Notes under the pieces: generated by a model
The model's database searches: none
What the model was told of the DNA's origin: nothing
The model's input: the letters and a program-made list of their open reading frames with translations, nothing else
Origin: Duganella levis
Lineage (GTDB): Bacteria > Pseudomonadota > Gammaproteobacteria > Burkholderiales > Burkholderiaceae_D
Direction of reading: 5' to 3'
Length of the DNA: 64,000 bases
NCBI RefSeq assembly: GCF_009857605.1
Contig: NZ_WWCT01000021.1
Coordinates: 1 to 64,000, forward strand
Shown: positions 8,558 to 17,250 of the stretch, one piece after another
How the letters are laid out: each line of letters opens with the position of its first letter
How positions within the stretch are numbered: position 1 is the stretch's first letter
Made by a program: the position numbers and the translations under genes

Positions 8558-9652
8558 ATGACAAGCAGGAGACAATTCATCAAACACGGCGCCGCCAGCA
8601 TCGGCGGCATCGTCATGGTCGGCTGCGGCGTCCATGGGCCGCTGCGGCCGCCCGCAGCCGGCGCTACGCCCGGCGTGCCGCTGATGCTCAACGGCGCGCC
8701 GGTCAAGACCATCGACGTCCACGCCCACTGCATGATCCCGGCAGCGCTGGCCTTGATGGGCATGGATGTGTTTTCGCTGTATCCGAAGACCATGCGCGGC
8801 GGCCAGGAAAACGTGCTGGTGGTGGCCGAGCGGCTGGCCGCCATGGATGCGCAAGGCGTGGACATGGAGGTGCTCAGCATCAATCCATTCTGGTACGAGC
8901 AGCCGCGCGCGCTGTCGGCCGGCATCGTGCGCCTGCAAAATGACAAACTGGCCGAACTGTGCGCCGCCCGGCCGGACCGCTTTGCCGCCTTCGCCTCGCT
9001 GTCGCTGCAGCATCCCGACCTGGCGGCGCAGGAACTGGAGTACGCGGTAAAACAGCTGGGGCTGCGCGGCGCGGCCATCGGCGGCAGCGTGGCCGGGGTC
9101 CCGTTCGCCGACCCGCGCTTCCATCCGGTGTGGGCCAAGGCCGAGGCGCTCGGCGCCACGCTGTTCATCCACCCGACCGGCACGCCGGAAATGGCCAAAC
9201 ACTTTGCCGGCAACGGCTGGATGCCGAACGTGATCGGCTATCCGCTCGAAACCACCGTGGCCTTGCAGCACTTCATTTTTGAAGGCGTGCTGGACAAGTA
9301 TCCGCAGTTGAAACTCTGCAGTGCGCACGGCGGCGGCTATCTGCCCACCTCGGCCGCGCGCATGGACCACGGCTGCTTCGTCAATCCCGGCGCCTGCGCG
9401 CACGGTCCGGCGCTGAAAAAGCAACCGAGCGAATACGTCAACCAGCTGTACTTCGACAGCCTGGTGTTCACGCCGGAGGCGCTGGCCACCCTGGTGCGCC
9501 AGGTCGGCGTGTCGCAGGTGATGCTGGGTTCGGACCATCCCTTCCCGTGGGCCGCCAAGCCAGTCCAGCATGTGCTGGACACGCCGGCGCTGTCGGAGGC
9601 CGACAAGGCGGCCATCCTGGGCGGCAACGCGCGTCGCGTGCTGGGCTTGTAA
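8558..9652 (+). CDS. ACMSD-like amidohydrolase/decarboxylase with export signal
   Basis: A 364-residue metal-dependent hydrolase of the amidohydrolase 2 family, which includes aminocarboxymuconate-semialdehyde decarboxylase and aromatic acid decarboxylases. The metal ligands are visible: H55-x-H57 in DVHAHC, a His in FIHPTGT, the His of SAHGGGY, and an Asp in LGSDHPF. Unusually, the N-terminus begins with a Tat-like twin arginine (SRRQFIKHGAA), a hydrophobic stretch and a Cys at residue 23 in a lipobox-like context (VMVGC), so the enzyme may be periplasmic and lipid-anchored. It is divergent from the porin gene and convergent with a tetR gene. Decarboxylation or ring-product hydrolysis in aromatic catabolism is inferred. 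Confidence 0.88.
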   Translation: MTSRRQFIKHGAASIGGIVMVGCGVHGPLRPPAAGATPGVPLMLNGAPVKTIDVHAHCMIPAALALMGMDVFSLYPKTMRGGQENVLVVAERLAAMDAQGVDMEVLSINPFWYEQPRALSAGIVRLQNDKLAELCAARPDRFAAFASLSLQHPDLAAQELEYAVKQLGLRGAAIGGSVAGVPFADPRFHPVWAKAEALGATLFIHPTGTPEMAKHFAGNGWMPNVIGYPLETTVALQHFIFEGVLDKYPQLKLCSAHGGGYLPTSAARMDHGCFVNPGACAHGPALKKQPSEYVNQLYFDSLVFTPEALATLVRQVGVSQVMLGSDHPFPWAAKPVQHVLDTPALSEADKAAILGGNARRVLGL

Positions 9653-9656
9653 CGCG

Positions 9657-10334
9657 CTACTGCGGCGGCTGGCGCAGCTGGCGCAATACCAGCGGCGCGC
9701 TGGCCATGAAGTCCTCGACCTGGCGCGCGACCAGCCGGTCGAGTTGTTCCGGCACATCCAGCCGGTACACCCATTTGCGCACGCCGATATAGAAAATGGC
9801 GGCGTGCAGCCCCCAGATGAATTCGATCTCGTCTTCGTGCTGTTGCGGCGTTGCTGCGGCCACCGCGAATTCCCGGTGCAATTCCGCCAGCACCACATCG
9901 AACACCTGCTCGCGCAAGCGCGCCAGATAGCGCACGTTAATGCCCTCATGCGTCAGCCCGGCCTGGATGAAAATCCGGATCCAGTCGCTACTGAGGATGA
10001 CGCCGGCGTATTCGCGGTAAAAGCGCTGCAGGCGTTCGCGCAACGGCAGGCTGCGGTCAGCCAGCAACTGGTCCCATGCCGGCTGCCAGCGCGACAGGTA
10101 CACTTCCTTGAACACGCGCTCGGCCAGCGCCTCCTTGCTGGGAAAATAACGGTACAGCAGCGGCTGCGAGATGCCCAGCTCCCTGGCCAGCTCGCGCGTG
10201 CTGGCAGCAAAGCCATGGTTGGCGAAGTAGCCAATGGCTTGCTGCACAATCTGCTGCTCGCGTTCGCCCGACGACAGGCGGCGCCGGCCGTCAGGCGCCG
10301 GCAAGATGCGCGCCGGGCGGCACTGCGGTCTCAC
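9657..10334 (-). CDS. TetR/AcrR-family regulator (paralog 2)
   Basis: A 225-residue TetR protein with the helix-turn-helix at about residues 25-70 (STRELARELGISQPLLYRYF) and a C-terminal domain closely similar to the regulator at 1201-1884. The start used is a GTG at 10334, inside the end of the FAD hydroxylase gene, giving an overlap of about 44 bases. The gene is therefore probably the last of a VOC-hydroxylase-tetR transcript. Being last in the transcript it may regulate, it could form a negative feedback loop. The two paralogs may bind the same palindromes with different ligand responses. Confidence 0.9.
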   Translation of the reverse strand: MRPQCRPARILPAPDGRRRLSSGEREQQIVQQAIGYFANHGFAASTRELARELGISQPLLYRYFPSKEALAERVFKEVYLSRWQPAWDQLLADRSLPLRERLQRFYREYAGVILSSDWIRIFIQAGLTHEGINVRYLARLREQVFDVVLAELHREFAVAAATPQQHEDEIEFIWGLHAAIFYIGVRKWVYRLDVPEQLDRLVARQVEDFMASAPLVLRQLRQPPQ

Positions 10335-11502
10335 GCATCACCGCTGCCGGCGTGCGGTAGCGTTCCGCCATGCGCATTTCCTGCTCGGTGCGCAATTGCG
10401 CCTGCATGTAGGCGCCCAGGTGGCGGGCGTGGGCGACGATCCCGCTGCCGTAGGCGACCCGCTCGGCCGAGTAGCCGGCCAGCGCCGCGTCCACCGGCAG
10501 CTTGCCCAGCCATTCGGTCAGCGCCAGCGCGTCGCCGGCCGCCTTGGTCACGCCCATGCCGCAATGCGGCCGGGCGACGAAGGCCGAATCGCCCAGCAAG
10601 ACCGCGCGGCCGTAGACCAGGCTGGGCGACTCCAGGTCGTAGATCGGCTGGAAGAACGGCTGCACGGTGCGCGCCACCACTTCGGCAAACTGCGGCGACA
10701 GCGTCTGTTCCGCCGCCGCCCGCATTTCGCCGATCACGCCGGCCGCGATCAGCGGCGGCGGGATGCCTTTTTCGTAGACATGGCCGGCGGCGTCGGTCGA
10801 CAGGCGCAGCACCTCGGCCTCATCGGCCGGACGGTACCAGACGAAGTTGTAGCGGCGCTTGCCGGCTTCCATCGCATTGAAAGCACCGGCCACCGGATAG
10901 CCCAGCATCTGCTCGCGCGGCGGCAGGCAGAAGCCGAAGTGGCCGAACAACTGCCGATGCGTTGCCGCGCTCAGGGTATGCTCCTCGACCAGGCCACGCC
11001 AGGCGATGTAGCCGGCGTAGGCCGGCGCGATCTCCGGCGCCAGCAACTGGCGCACCGACGAGCGGATGCCGTCGGCGGCGATCAGCAGTTCCGCCTCGGC
11101 CGTGGTGCCGTCGACGAAGTGCGCCTTGACCAGTTCGGCCGTCTGGGTGAGGTCCACCAGGTGCTTGCCGCAGTGGTAACGCTGCTCCGGCAATGCCGCG
11201 CGCAGCAGCGCGTACAGACGTCCCCAGGCCGTCAGGATCTGCGGATGCGGATGTTCGCCGATCACCGCGCCGGCGTGGTCGAGCGTAATGCGCGACGGCA
11301 CTTCCACGCCGATCTTGTCGTCGCCGATGCCGATGCGGGCCAGGATCTCGAACAGTTCCGGATGCGTCACCACGCCGGCGCCGCGTTCGGCCAGCTGCTC
11401 GTTGACCCGTTCATAGACTTGCACATCCCAGCCGGCGCGGTGCAGCAGGTTGGCTGCAAACAGCCCGCCCAGCGAGCCGCCGATAATCGCTACACGTTTC
11501 AT
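10291..11502 (-). CDS. FAD-dependent aromatic hydroxylase (2,6-dihydroxypyridine hydroxylase-like)
   Basis: A 403-residue group A flavoprotein monooxygenase. The ADP-binding Rossmann motif is at the start (VAIIGGSLGGLFAANLL), the DG motif follows at about residue 150 (LLIAADGIRSSVR), and the second FAD motif near residue 290 (AVLLGDSAFVARPHCGMG) completes the family set. The Y-N-F-V-W-Y-R segment is shared with 2,6-dihydroxypyridine 3-hydroxylase and related NAD(P)H-dependent ring hydroxylases. The start at 11502 is supported by GGAGGAG just before it; a longer frame lacks such a site. It lies 19 bases after the VOC gene and overlaps tetR. It likely hydroxylates the cluster's aromatic or N-heteroaromatic acid; the substrate is inferred. 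Confidence 0.88.
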   Translation of the reverse strand: MKRVAIIGGSLGGLFAANLLHRAGWDVQVYERVNEQLAERGAGVVTHPELFEILARIGIGDDKIGVEVPSRITLDHAGAVIGEHPHPQILTAWGRLYALLRAALPEQRYHCGKHLVDLTQTAELVKAHFVDGTTAEAELLIAADGIRSSVRQLLAPEIAPAYAGYIAWRGLVEEHTLSAATHRQLFGHFGFCLPPREQMLGYPVAGAFNAMEAGKRRYNFVWYRPADEAEVLRLSTDAAGHVYEKGIPPPLIAAGVIGEMRAAAEQTLSPQFAEVVARTVQPFFQPIYDLESPSLVYGRAVLLGDSAFVARPHCGMGVTKAAGDALALTEWLGKLPVDAALAGYSAERVAYGSGIVAHARHLGAYMQAQLRTEQEMRMAERYRTPAAVMRETAVPPGAHLAGA

Positions 11503-11521
11503 GGTCTCCTCCGTCGTGTGG

Positions 11522-11971
11522 TTATGCCAGGCCGAGGGCGCGCGCCTCGGCATGCGGGTAGTTCATCTCGATCGTCACGCCGCTGGGATCGGTAATGAAT
11601 ACCTGGTACAGCCCCAGCGACGGCACCGTGCGCTCGGTGTAATCCAGCGCCCGTTCATGCAGCCTGGCGCGCATCGCTGCCAGGTCGGTGGCCAGGAAGG
11701 CCACGTGGTCGACCGCGCCGGTGCCGAACAGGCTGGCCTCGTCTTTGTCGCCCAGGTAGTCCTTCAAACCCTGCGGATCGTTGGCGTCGATGCCGATGAT
11801 GTGCACCACGCCGAAATCGGCTTCATCGTTGCTGTCGTACAACCAGATGCCGGGAAACTTGAACGGCGGGCGGAAGCCTTCGCGCAGCCCAAGCATCTCG
11901 GTGTAGAACCGCCGCGACGCCTCCAGGTCGCCGGTGCGGATCGAGTAATGCCCCAGTTTTCTGATACCCAT
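11522..11971 (-). CDS. VOC-family metalloenzyme (glyoxalase/extradiol dioxygenase fold)
   Basis: A 149-residue protein with two beta-alpha-beta-beta-beta modules of the vicinal oxygen chelate fold. Likely metal ligands are His8 (LGHYSIRT), the His of VDHVAF and the Glu of IEMNY. The family covers extradiol dioxygenases, glyoxalases and epimerases. Beside an aromatic hydroxylase, ring cleavage or handling of a ring-cleavage product is the likeliest role, though small stand-alone VOC proteins are functionally diverse. The ATG at 11971 is chosen over upstream candidates because GGAGGAG stands immediately before it. It is the first gene of a probable VOC-hydroxylase-tetR operon. Confidence 0.85.
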   Translation of the reverse strand: MGIRKLGHYSIRTGDLEASRRFYTEMLGLREGFRPPFKFPGIWLYDSNDEADFGVVHIIGIDANDPQGLKDYLGDKDEASLFGTGAVDHVAFLATDLAAMRARLHERALDYTERTVPSLGLYQVFITDPSGVTIEMNYPHAEARALGLA

Positions 11972-12008
11972 GTGCTCCTCCATTGTTGATGATGTTTGAC
12001 CCAATATA

Positions 12009-12026
12009 AGTTATCGATCGATAACT
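12009..12026. promoter_or_regulatory. Perfect palindrome between the VOC operon and the ABC operon
   Basis: AGTTATCGATCGATAACT is a perfect 18-bp palindrome between the divergent VOC (start 11971) and ABC transporter (start 12118) operons, so one bound repressor could control both. It has the ATC-N4-GAT core. Confidence 0.65.
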
Positions 12027-12117
12027 AGCAAGCAGAAAAATGAAAGATTTTCTTGACATCGTGGTCTGTACATTCGATTATTTATCAACCGCTCACTAAA
12101 AAACAAAGGAGACATTC

Positions 12118-13323
12118 ATGCACCCATTCCGCCCGCTCGCTGGCGCGGCCTGCTTCGCCTTGGCCGCCACCTTCTCGGCCGCCACCCACGCGCAAACCAC
12201 GCCGATCCGCATCGGCCTGCCGGTGCCGTTGACCGGCCCTTACGGCGCCGAAGCCAAGGACCAGGTCCACAACGCCGAACTGGCCATCAAGGAATTCAAC
12301 GACACCGGCGGACTCAACGGCCGCAAGGCCGAACTGCTGGTGCGCGACGACAAGCTCAACCCGGCCGAGGCCGCCACCCGCGCGCTGGAGCTGATCGAAA
12401 AAGACCACGTCAACTTCATCGTCGGCAGCCTGTCGGCCGCCACCCAGCTGGCGGTCAACAACGTCACCCGCCAGCGCAAGGTGCTGTACATTTCGATCAG
12501 CCAGTCGGACGCCATCAACGAAGCGGCCGACTTCTCGCGCTACACCTTCCACGAGTCGCTCAATCCGCACATGACCACCCAGGCGGTGGGCCACTACGCC
12601 TTCACCAAGGGCGCGCGCATCGCCTTCCTGACCGCCGACTATGCCTATGGCCAGGAAATGACGCGCGGCTTCACGCGGGTCGCCAATGAAGTCGGCGCCA
12701 CCGTGGTCGGCGAGATCAAACACCCATTGGGCGCCACCGACTACTCGACCTTCTTGCCGCGCCTGATGGCGCTGAAGCCGGACATCCTGGTCTTCAACAA
12801 CTTCGGCCGCGACAACCAGATTTCCATCAAGCAGGCCGGCGACTTCGGGCTGAAGAAGTCGATTCGCTTCGTCACGCCGATCCTGACCTACACCTCGCGC
12901 ATCGCCGCCGGTGCCAATGTCTACCAGGGCGTCATCGGCGGCAGTTCCTACTACTGGCAGCTGCAGGACACGATTGCTTCGGCCAAGGCGCTGAACCAGC
13001 GCTACCAGGCCGCCAACCATGGCGCGCTGCCGTCCGACTACGGCTCGATGGCGTATTCCGCCGTCAAGTCGCTGCTGATGGCGGTCAGGGAAGCCAGCAG
13101 CAGCGACACCGAAAAGGTGGTCGACCAGCTGGCCAGCCTGCAGTACGACACCTACAAGGGGCCGCAGTTCTATCGCAGCTGCGACCACCAGTCGGTGCAA
13201 TCGGTGCTGGTGATCGCTCCCAAGCCGGCGCCCAAGGATGCCAACGACCTGTTTACCGTGCTGCGCGTGGCGCCGGCGTCGACCGCCGCGCTGCGCAGCT
13301 GCGCCGAACTCGGCCACAAGTAA
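12118..13323 (+). CDS. LIV-type ABC transporter substrate-binding protein
   Basis: A 401-residue type I periplasmic binding protein (Peripla_BP_6). A signal peptide covers residues 1-24 (cleavage after THA-Q). The mature start IRIGLPVPLTGPYG and the following AELAIKEFNDTGGLNGR are hallmarks of the family. It delivers a ligand to the permeases encoded just downstream. In proteobacteria such systems near hydroxylase and dioxygenase genes commonly import aromatic acids rather than amino acids; that is the favoured reading here. It is first in a five-gene operon with gaps or overlaps of under 30 bases and is preceded by a perfect palindrome (12009-12026). Confidence 0.95.
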   Translation: MHPFRPLAGAACFALAATFSAATHAQTTPIRIGLPVPLTGPYGAEAKDQVHNAELAIKEFNDTGGLNGRKAELLVRDDKLNPAEAATRALELIEKDHVNFIVGSLSAATQLAVNNVTRQRKVLYISISQSDAINEAADFSRYTFHESLNPHMTTQAVGHYAFTKGARIAFLTADYAYGQEMTRGFTRVANEVGATVVGEIKHPLGATDYSTFLPRLMALKPDILVFNNFGRDNQISIKQAGDFGLKKSIRFVTPILTYTSRIAAGANVYQGVIGGSSYYWQLQDTIASAKALNQRYQAANHGALPSDYGSMAYSAVKSLLMAVREASSSDTEKVVDQLASLQYDTYKGPQFYRSCDHQSVQSVLVIAPKPAPKDANDLFTVLRVAPASTAALRSCAELGHK

Positions 13324-13348
13324 TCCCACCCTATCCGCAGGAGGCATC

Positions 13349-14233
13349 ATGGAAGGCATCACCCTTGAGCTGGTGGGACTACAGCTGTTTACCGGACTGG
13401 CGCTGGGCGCGGTCTACGTGTTACTGGCGGTGGGACTGTCGCTGATTTTCGGCATGCTCACCATCGTCAACTTTGCGCACGGCGCATTCTTCATGGTCGG
13501 CGCCTACGCCGGCTACGCGCTGTACCAGCTGGAACCGAATTTCTGGCTGTGCCTGGTGCTGGTGCCGCTGCTGGTCGGCGCGCTGGGCATGGCGGTCGAG
13601 CGCGTGCTGGTGCGGCCGCTGTACGGACGCGGCATCGACTATCCGCTGCTGCTGACCTTCGGGCTGGCCTATGTGATGGTGGAACTGGTGCGCATCGCCT
13701 TCGGCAAGCAGGGCCTGCCGGTCGATACGCCGGAACTGCTGCAAGGCTCGGCCGATATCCTGATCGGCCAGTTCCCGCTGTACCGCCTGTTCGTCATCGG
13801 CGTCACGGCGCTGGTGCTGTTCGGCCTGTGGCTGTTCATCGAAAAGACCTCGTTCGGCCTGATCGTGCGGGCCGGCGCGCGCGATCCGCAGATCGTCCGC
13901 ATCCTCGGCGTCGATATCGCCAAGGTGTGGCTGATCGTGTTCGGCCTGGGCACCGGCATCGCCGGCCTGGCCGGCTTTTTATCGGCGCCGATGCAGGGCA
14001 TCAGCCCGGAAATGGGCGGCCCGGTGCTGACGGTCGCCTTCGTGGTCACCGTGGTCGGCGGCATGGGCTCGCTGGTGGGCGCCATCGTCGCCGGCGTGCT
14101 GGTCGGGGTGGTCGAGAGCCTGGCCGTGCTGTTCTTTCCGGAGGCCGCCAAGGTATCGATGTTCGTCATCATGGCGGTGGTGCTGCTGGTGCGTCCGCAG
14201 GGTCTGTTCGGCCGTCCCGGCCTGATGAGTTAA
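13349..14233 (+). CDS. LIV-type ABC transporter permease, LivH-like
   Basis: A 294-residue inner-membrane permease with about eight hydrophobic helices. The early segment LIFGMLTIVNFAHGAFFMVG is the diagnostic LivH signature, and the late GGMGSLVGAIVAGVLVGVVE is the loop that contacts the ATPases. The ATG at 13349 is preceded by GCAGGAGG and follows the binding-protein stop by 25 bases. It pairs with the LivM-like permease to form the channel. Confidence 0.95.
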   Translation: MEGITLELVGLQLFTGLALGAVYVLLAVGLSLIFGMLTIVNFAHGAFFMVGAYAGYALYQLEPNFWLCLVLVPLLVGALGMAVERVLVRPLYGRGIDYPLLLTFGLAYVMVELVRIAFGKQGLPVDTPELLQGSADILIGQFPLYRLFVIGVTALVLFGLWLFIEKTSFGLIVRAGARDPQIVRILGVDIAKVWLIVFGLGTGIAGLAGFLSAPMQGISPEMGGPVLTVAFVVTVVGGMGSLVGAIVAGVLVGVVESLAVLFFPEAAKVSMFVIMAVVLLVRPQGLFGRPGLMS

Positions 14234-14245
14234 AAGGTGAAAATC

Positions 14246-15229
14246 ATGCATGCAAAATCCGAATTCCTGGCGCCGCCCAGCGTTGCCGCCCGTCCGCTGG
14301 CCTTGCTGCGCCACCACCGCGCGCTGGCGTCCGTGCTTGCCCTGATGGCGCTGCCGTGGCTGTTGCCCAACCAGTCGGTGGCGATCAACATCCTGATCTA
14401 CGGCCTGTACGGCGTCGGTTTCAACCTGCTGTTCGGCTACATGGGCATGCTGTCGTTCGGCCACGCCGCCTTCCTGGGGCTGGGTTCGTACACGGCCGGC
14501 ATCCTGATCGCCCACGCCGGGCTGGGGTGGTGGGCCGCGATTCCGCTGGCCATCCTGGCCTCCGCCGTGCTGGCGCTGGCGATGGGCCTGCTGGCGATCC
14601 GCACCCGCGGCATTTACTTCGCCATGGTCACGCTGGCGCTGTCGCAGTGCGTGTACTTCCTGGTCTACCAGTTCCCGCTGTCCGGCGGCGAGAACGGCCT
14701 GCGCGGCGTCAACCTGCCGAGCATCGACCTGGTCGGCGTGACGCTGGACCTGCTCAATCCGACCACCAAGTACTATGCCTTCCTGGCGCTGGTGGCGCTG
14801 ACCCTGTTCGCGCTGTCGCGCGTGCTGGCCTCGCCGTTCGGCGGCGTGGTCGAGGCGATCCGCGAGAACGAGGCGCGCACCCGCGCCTGCGGCTTCAATG
14901 TCGAACATACCAAGCTGCTGGCGTTCATCCTGTCCGGTGCCATCTGCGGCCTGGCCGGGGCGCTCAACGCCATTCATTTGTCCAGCGTCGCCATCGAAAG
15001 CCTGCACTACGAGACCTCGGGGCTGGTGGTGATGATCTGCCTGCTGGGCGGCATGGGCACCTTCTTCGGCCCGTTCATTGGCGCCGCGCTGTTCCTGCTG
15101 ATCCAGGACCTGTTCTCGCAATGGACCGAACACTGGCAGCTGTACGTCGGCGCCATCTTTATCTTCTTTGTGCTGTTCTTCCCCAAAGGCGTGTGGGGCA
15201 CTTTGCTGGAGAAACTCCATGACCGCTGA
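14246..15229 (+). CDS. LIV-type ABC transporter permease, LivM-like
   Basis: A 327-residue permease. The conserved FNLLFGYMGMLSFGHAAFLG segment identifies LivM, and the IRENEARTRACGFN cytoplasmic loop is the ATPase-coupling region. The ATG at 14246 is preferred over a GTG at 14237, because AAAAGGTG precedes it at normal distance. The stop overlaps the start of the first ATPase gene by 11 bases, showing tight coupling. Confidence 0.95.
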   Translation: MHAKSEFLAPPSVAARPLALLRHHRALASVLALMALPWLLPNQSVAINILIYGLYGVGFNLLFGYMGMLSFGHAAFLGLGSYTAGILIAHAGLGWWAAIPLAILASAVLALAMGLLAIRTRGIYFAMVTLALSQCVYFLVYQFPLSGGENGLRGVNLPSIDLVGVTLDLLNPTTKYYAFLALVALTLFALSRVLASPFGGVVEAIRENEARTRACGFNVEHTKLLAFILSGAICGLAGALNAIHLSSVAIESLHYETSGLVVMICLLGGMGTFFGPFIGAALFLLIQDLFSQWTEHWQLYVGAIFIFFVLFFPKGVWGTLLEKLHDR

Positions 15230-15962
15230 CCTGATCCTGCGCACCGAAAACCTGACGCGCCGCTTCGCCGGCTTCACCGCGCTCAACAACGTCTCGGTCG
15301 GCTTCGAACGCGGCAAGCTGACCGCCATCATCGGCCCCAACGGCGCCGGCAAGAGCACGTTTTTCAACCTGCTGTCCGGCACCTTCCCGCCGTCCGAGGG
15401 CCGGGTGGTGTTCGAGCAGCGCGACCTGTCGGGCTTGAAGCAGCATGAGTTCGCCCACGTCGGCGTCTCCAAGTCGTTCCAGATCACCAATATCTTCCCG
15501 GCCTTCAGCGTGCTGGAGAACGTGCGCATTGCCTTGCAGGCGCGCGTCGGCCGGCTGAATTTCTGGAGCCGGCGCGCCGCGCTGGCACTGGACGACCGCG
15601 CCCGGGAACTGCTGGTGCTGGTCGGGCTGGGTGCGCATGCGCGGCGGGCGGCGCGCGAGCTGGCGCACGGCCAGCAGCGCGCACTGGAAATCGCGATTGC
15701 CCTGGCCGCCGATCCCAAGCTGCTATTGATGGACGAGCCGACCGCCGGCATGAGCCCCGAGGAAACCCGGTCCATGATGGACCTGATCGTGCAACTGGCC
15801 GCCGAGCGCACCGTGGTGCTGGTGGAGCACAAGATGAAGATGGTGATGGGCATCAGCGACCGCATCGTGGTGCTGCACCACGGCGAACTGCTGGCCACCG
15901 GCAAGCCGGACGACATCCGCGCCAACGACGAAGTCAAGCGCGTCTACCTGGGCCAACACTGA
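15219..15962 (+). CDS. LIV-type ABC transporter ATPase, LivG-like
   Basis: A 247-residue ATPase with Walker A (GPNGAGKST), the Walker B region LLLMDEPTAGMSPEE and the downstream switch His in VLVEHKMKMV. The ABC signature reads LAHGQQRALE where LSYGQQR is usual, a conservative variation. The FQITNIFPAFSVLENV segment is typical of LivG. It works with the LivF-like subunit at the cytoplasmic face of the permease pair. Confidence 0.95.
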   Translation: MTADLILRTENLTRRFAGFTALNNVSVGFERGKLTAIIGPNGAGKSTFFNLLSGTFPPSEGRVVFEQRDLSGLKQHEFAHVGVSKSFQITNIFPAFSVLENVRIALQARVGRLNFWSRRAALALDDRARELLVLVGLGAHARRAARELAHGQQRALEIAIALAADPKLLLMDEPTAGMSPEETRSMMDLIVQLAAERTVVLVEHKMKMVMGISDRIVVLHHGELLATGKPDDIRANDEVKRVYLGQH

Positions 15963-15971
15963 GGAACTATT

Positions 15972-16676
<705 letters not shown>

Positions 16677-16871
16677 AACCGCGCCGGTGCGCGCGGCCGG
16701 GTCTCCACCACACCGCCCGCGCGCCGCCTGCCGTGACCGCCAATTCCCCCTCCTCCGATCTCTAGCTGGCTTGACGCCGATCAAACCAGCTTATCAAAAA
16801 AGCCATAGCATAAGCATGCTTCAAGGTTAATCGTTCACTATTTGTTTTTTCTCAAACGAAAGGTATTTAAA

Positions 16872-17171
16872 ATGAAACCTGTCATGCGGAAACTCAAATC
16901 ATCACGGCAACAACGCGGTCAGGGGATGACCGAATACATCGTGATCGTCGCCCTCATCGCGGTTGCCGCCATCGCGGTCTACCAGCTTTTCGGCGCCACC
17001 ATACGCAACCAGACGGCCGGCATCGCGCTGGAAGTCTCCGGCAAAAACGGCAGTACTGCCATCACCAAGGCGGGCGATGCCGCCACCAAGGCCGAGACGG
17101 CTGCGAAGGACACCGCGAAGAACTCGCTTTCCACCTATGGCGACCAGGCCACCACCGGCACCCAGAACTAA
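16872..17171 (+). CDS. flp: Flp/Tad-type IVb major pilin candidate
   Basis: A 99-residue prepilin. A short basic leader ends at G16, followed by QGMTEYIVIVALIAVAAIAV: cleavage after Gly would put Glu at +5 and Tyr at +6, the rule for Flp prepilins processed by a TadV/CpaA peptidase. One hydrophobic helix follows, then a Lys/Ala/Thr-rich hydrophilic tail of about 50 residues, longer than in classic Flp pilins. The ATG at 16872 has AAAGG at good spacing; an ATG at 16842 would give a non-standard leader. It is first in the tad operon and probably the fibre subunit. Confidence 0.85.
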   Translation: MKPVMRKLKSSRQQRGQGMTEYIVIVALIAVAAIAVYQLFGATIRNQTAGIALEVSGKNGSTAITKAGDAATKAETAAKDTAKNSLSTYGDQATTGTQN

Positions 17172-17250
17172 GCCGCTCCGCCTCGACCAAATCACCGGCC
17201 TACTCTCTTGAGCGTCCGTCTATCATCCCACGCGCAACGCCATTCGTACC

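Noticed and set aside
10234-11595. Long open frame on the plus strand opposite the FAD hydroxylase
   Set aside because: It mirrors the codon pattern of the hydroxylase in GC-rich DNA, has no ribosome site and no recognisable product.
13979-15937. Long minus-strand frame across the ABC permease and ATPase genes
   Set aside because: It lies opposite clearly conserved transporter genes and its product is low-complexity and His/Gln/Arg-rich.
16677-16871. Terminator between the ABC operon and the pilin gene
   Set aside because: GC-rich short repeats are present, but none makes a convincing stem followed by a T-run.
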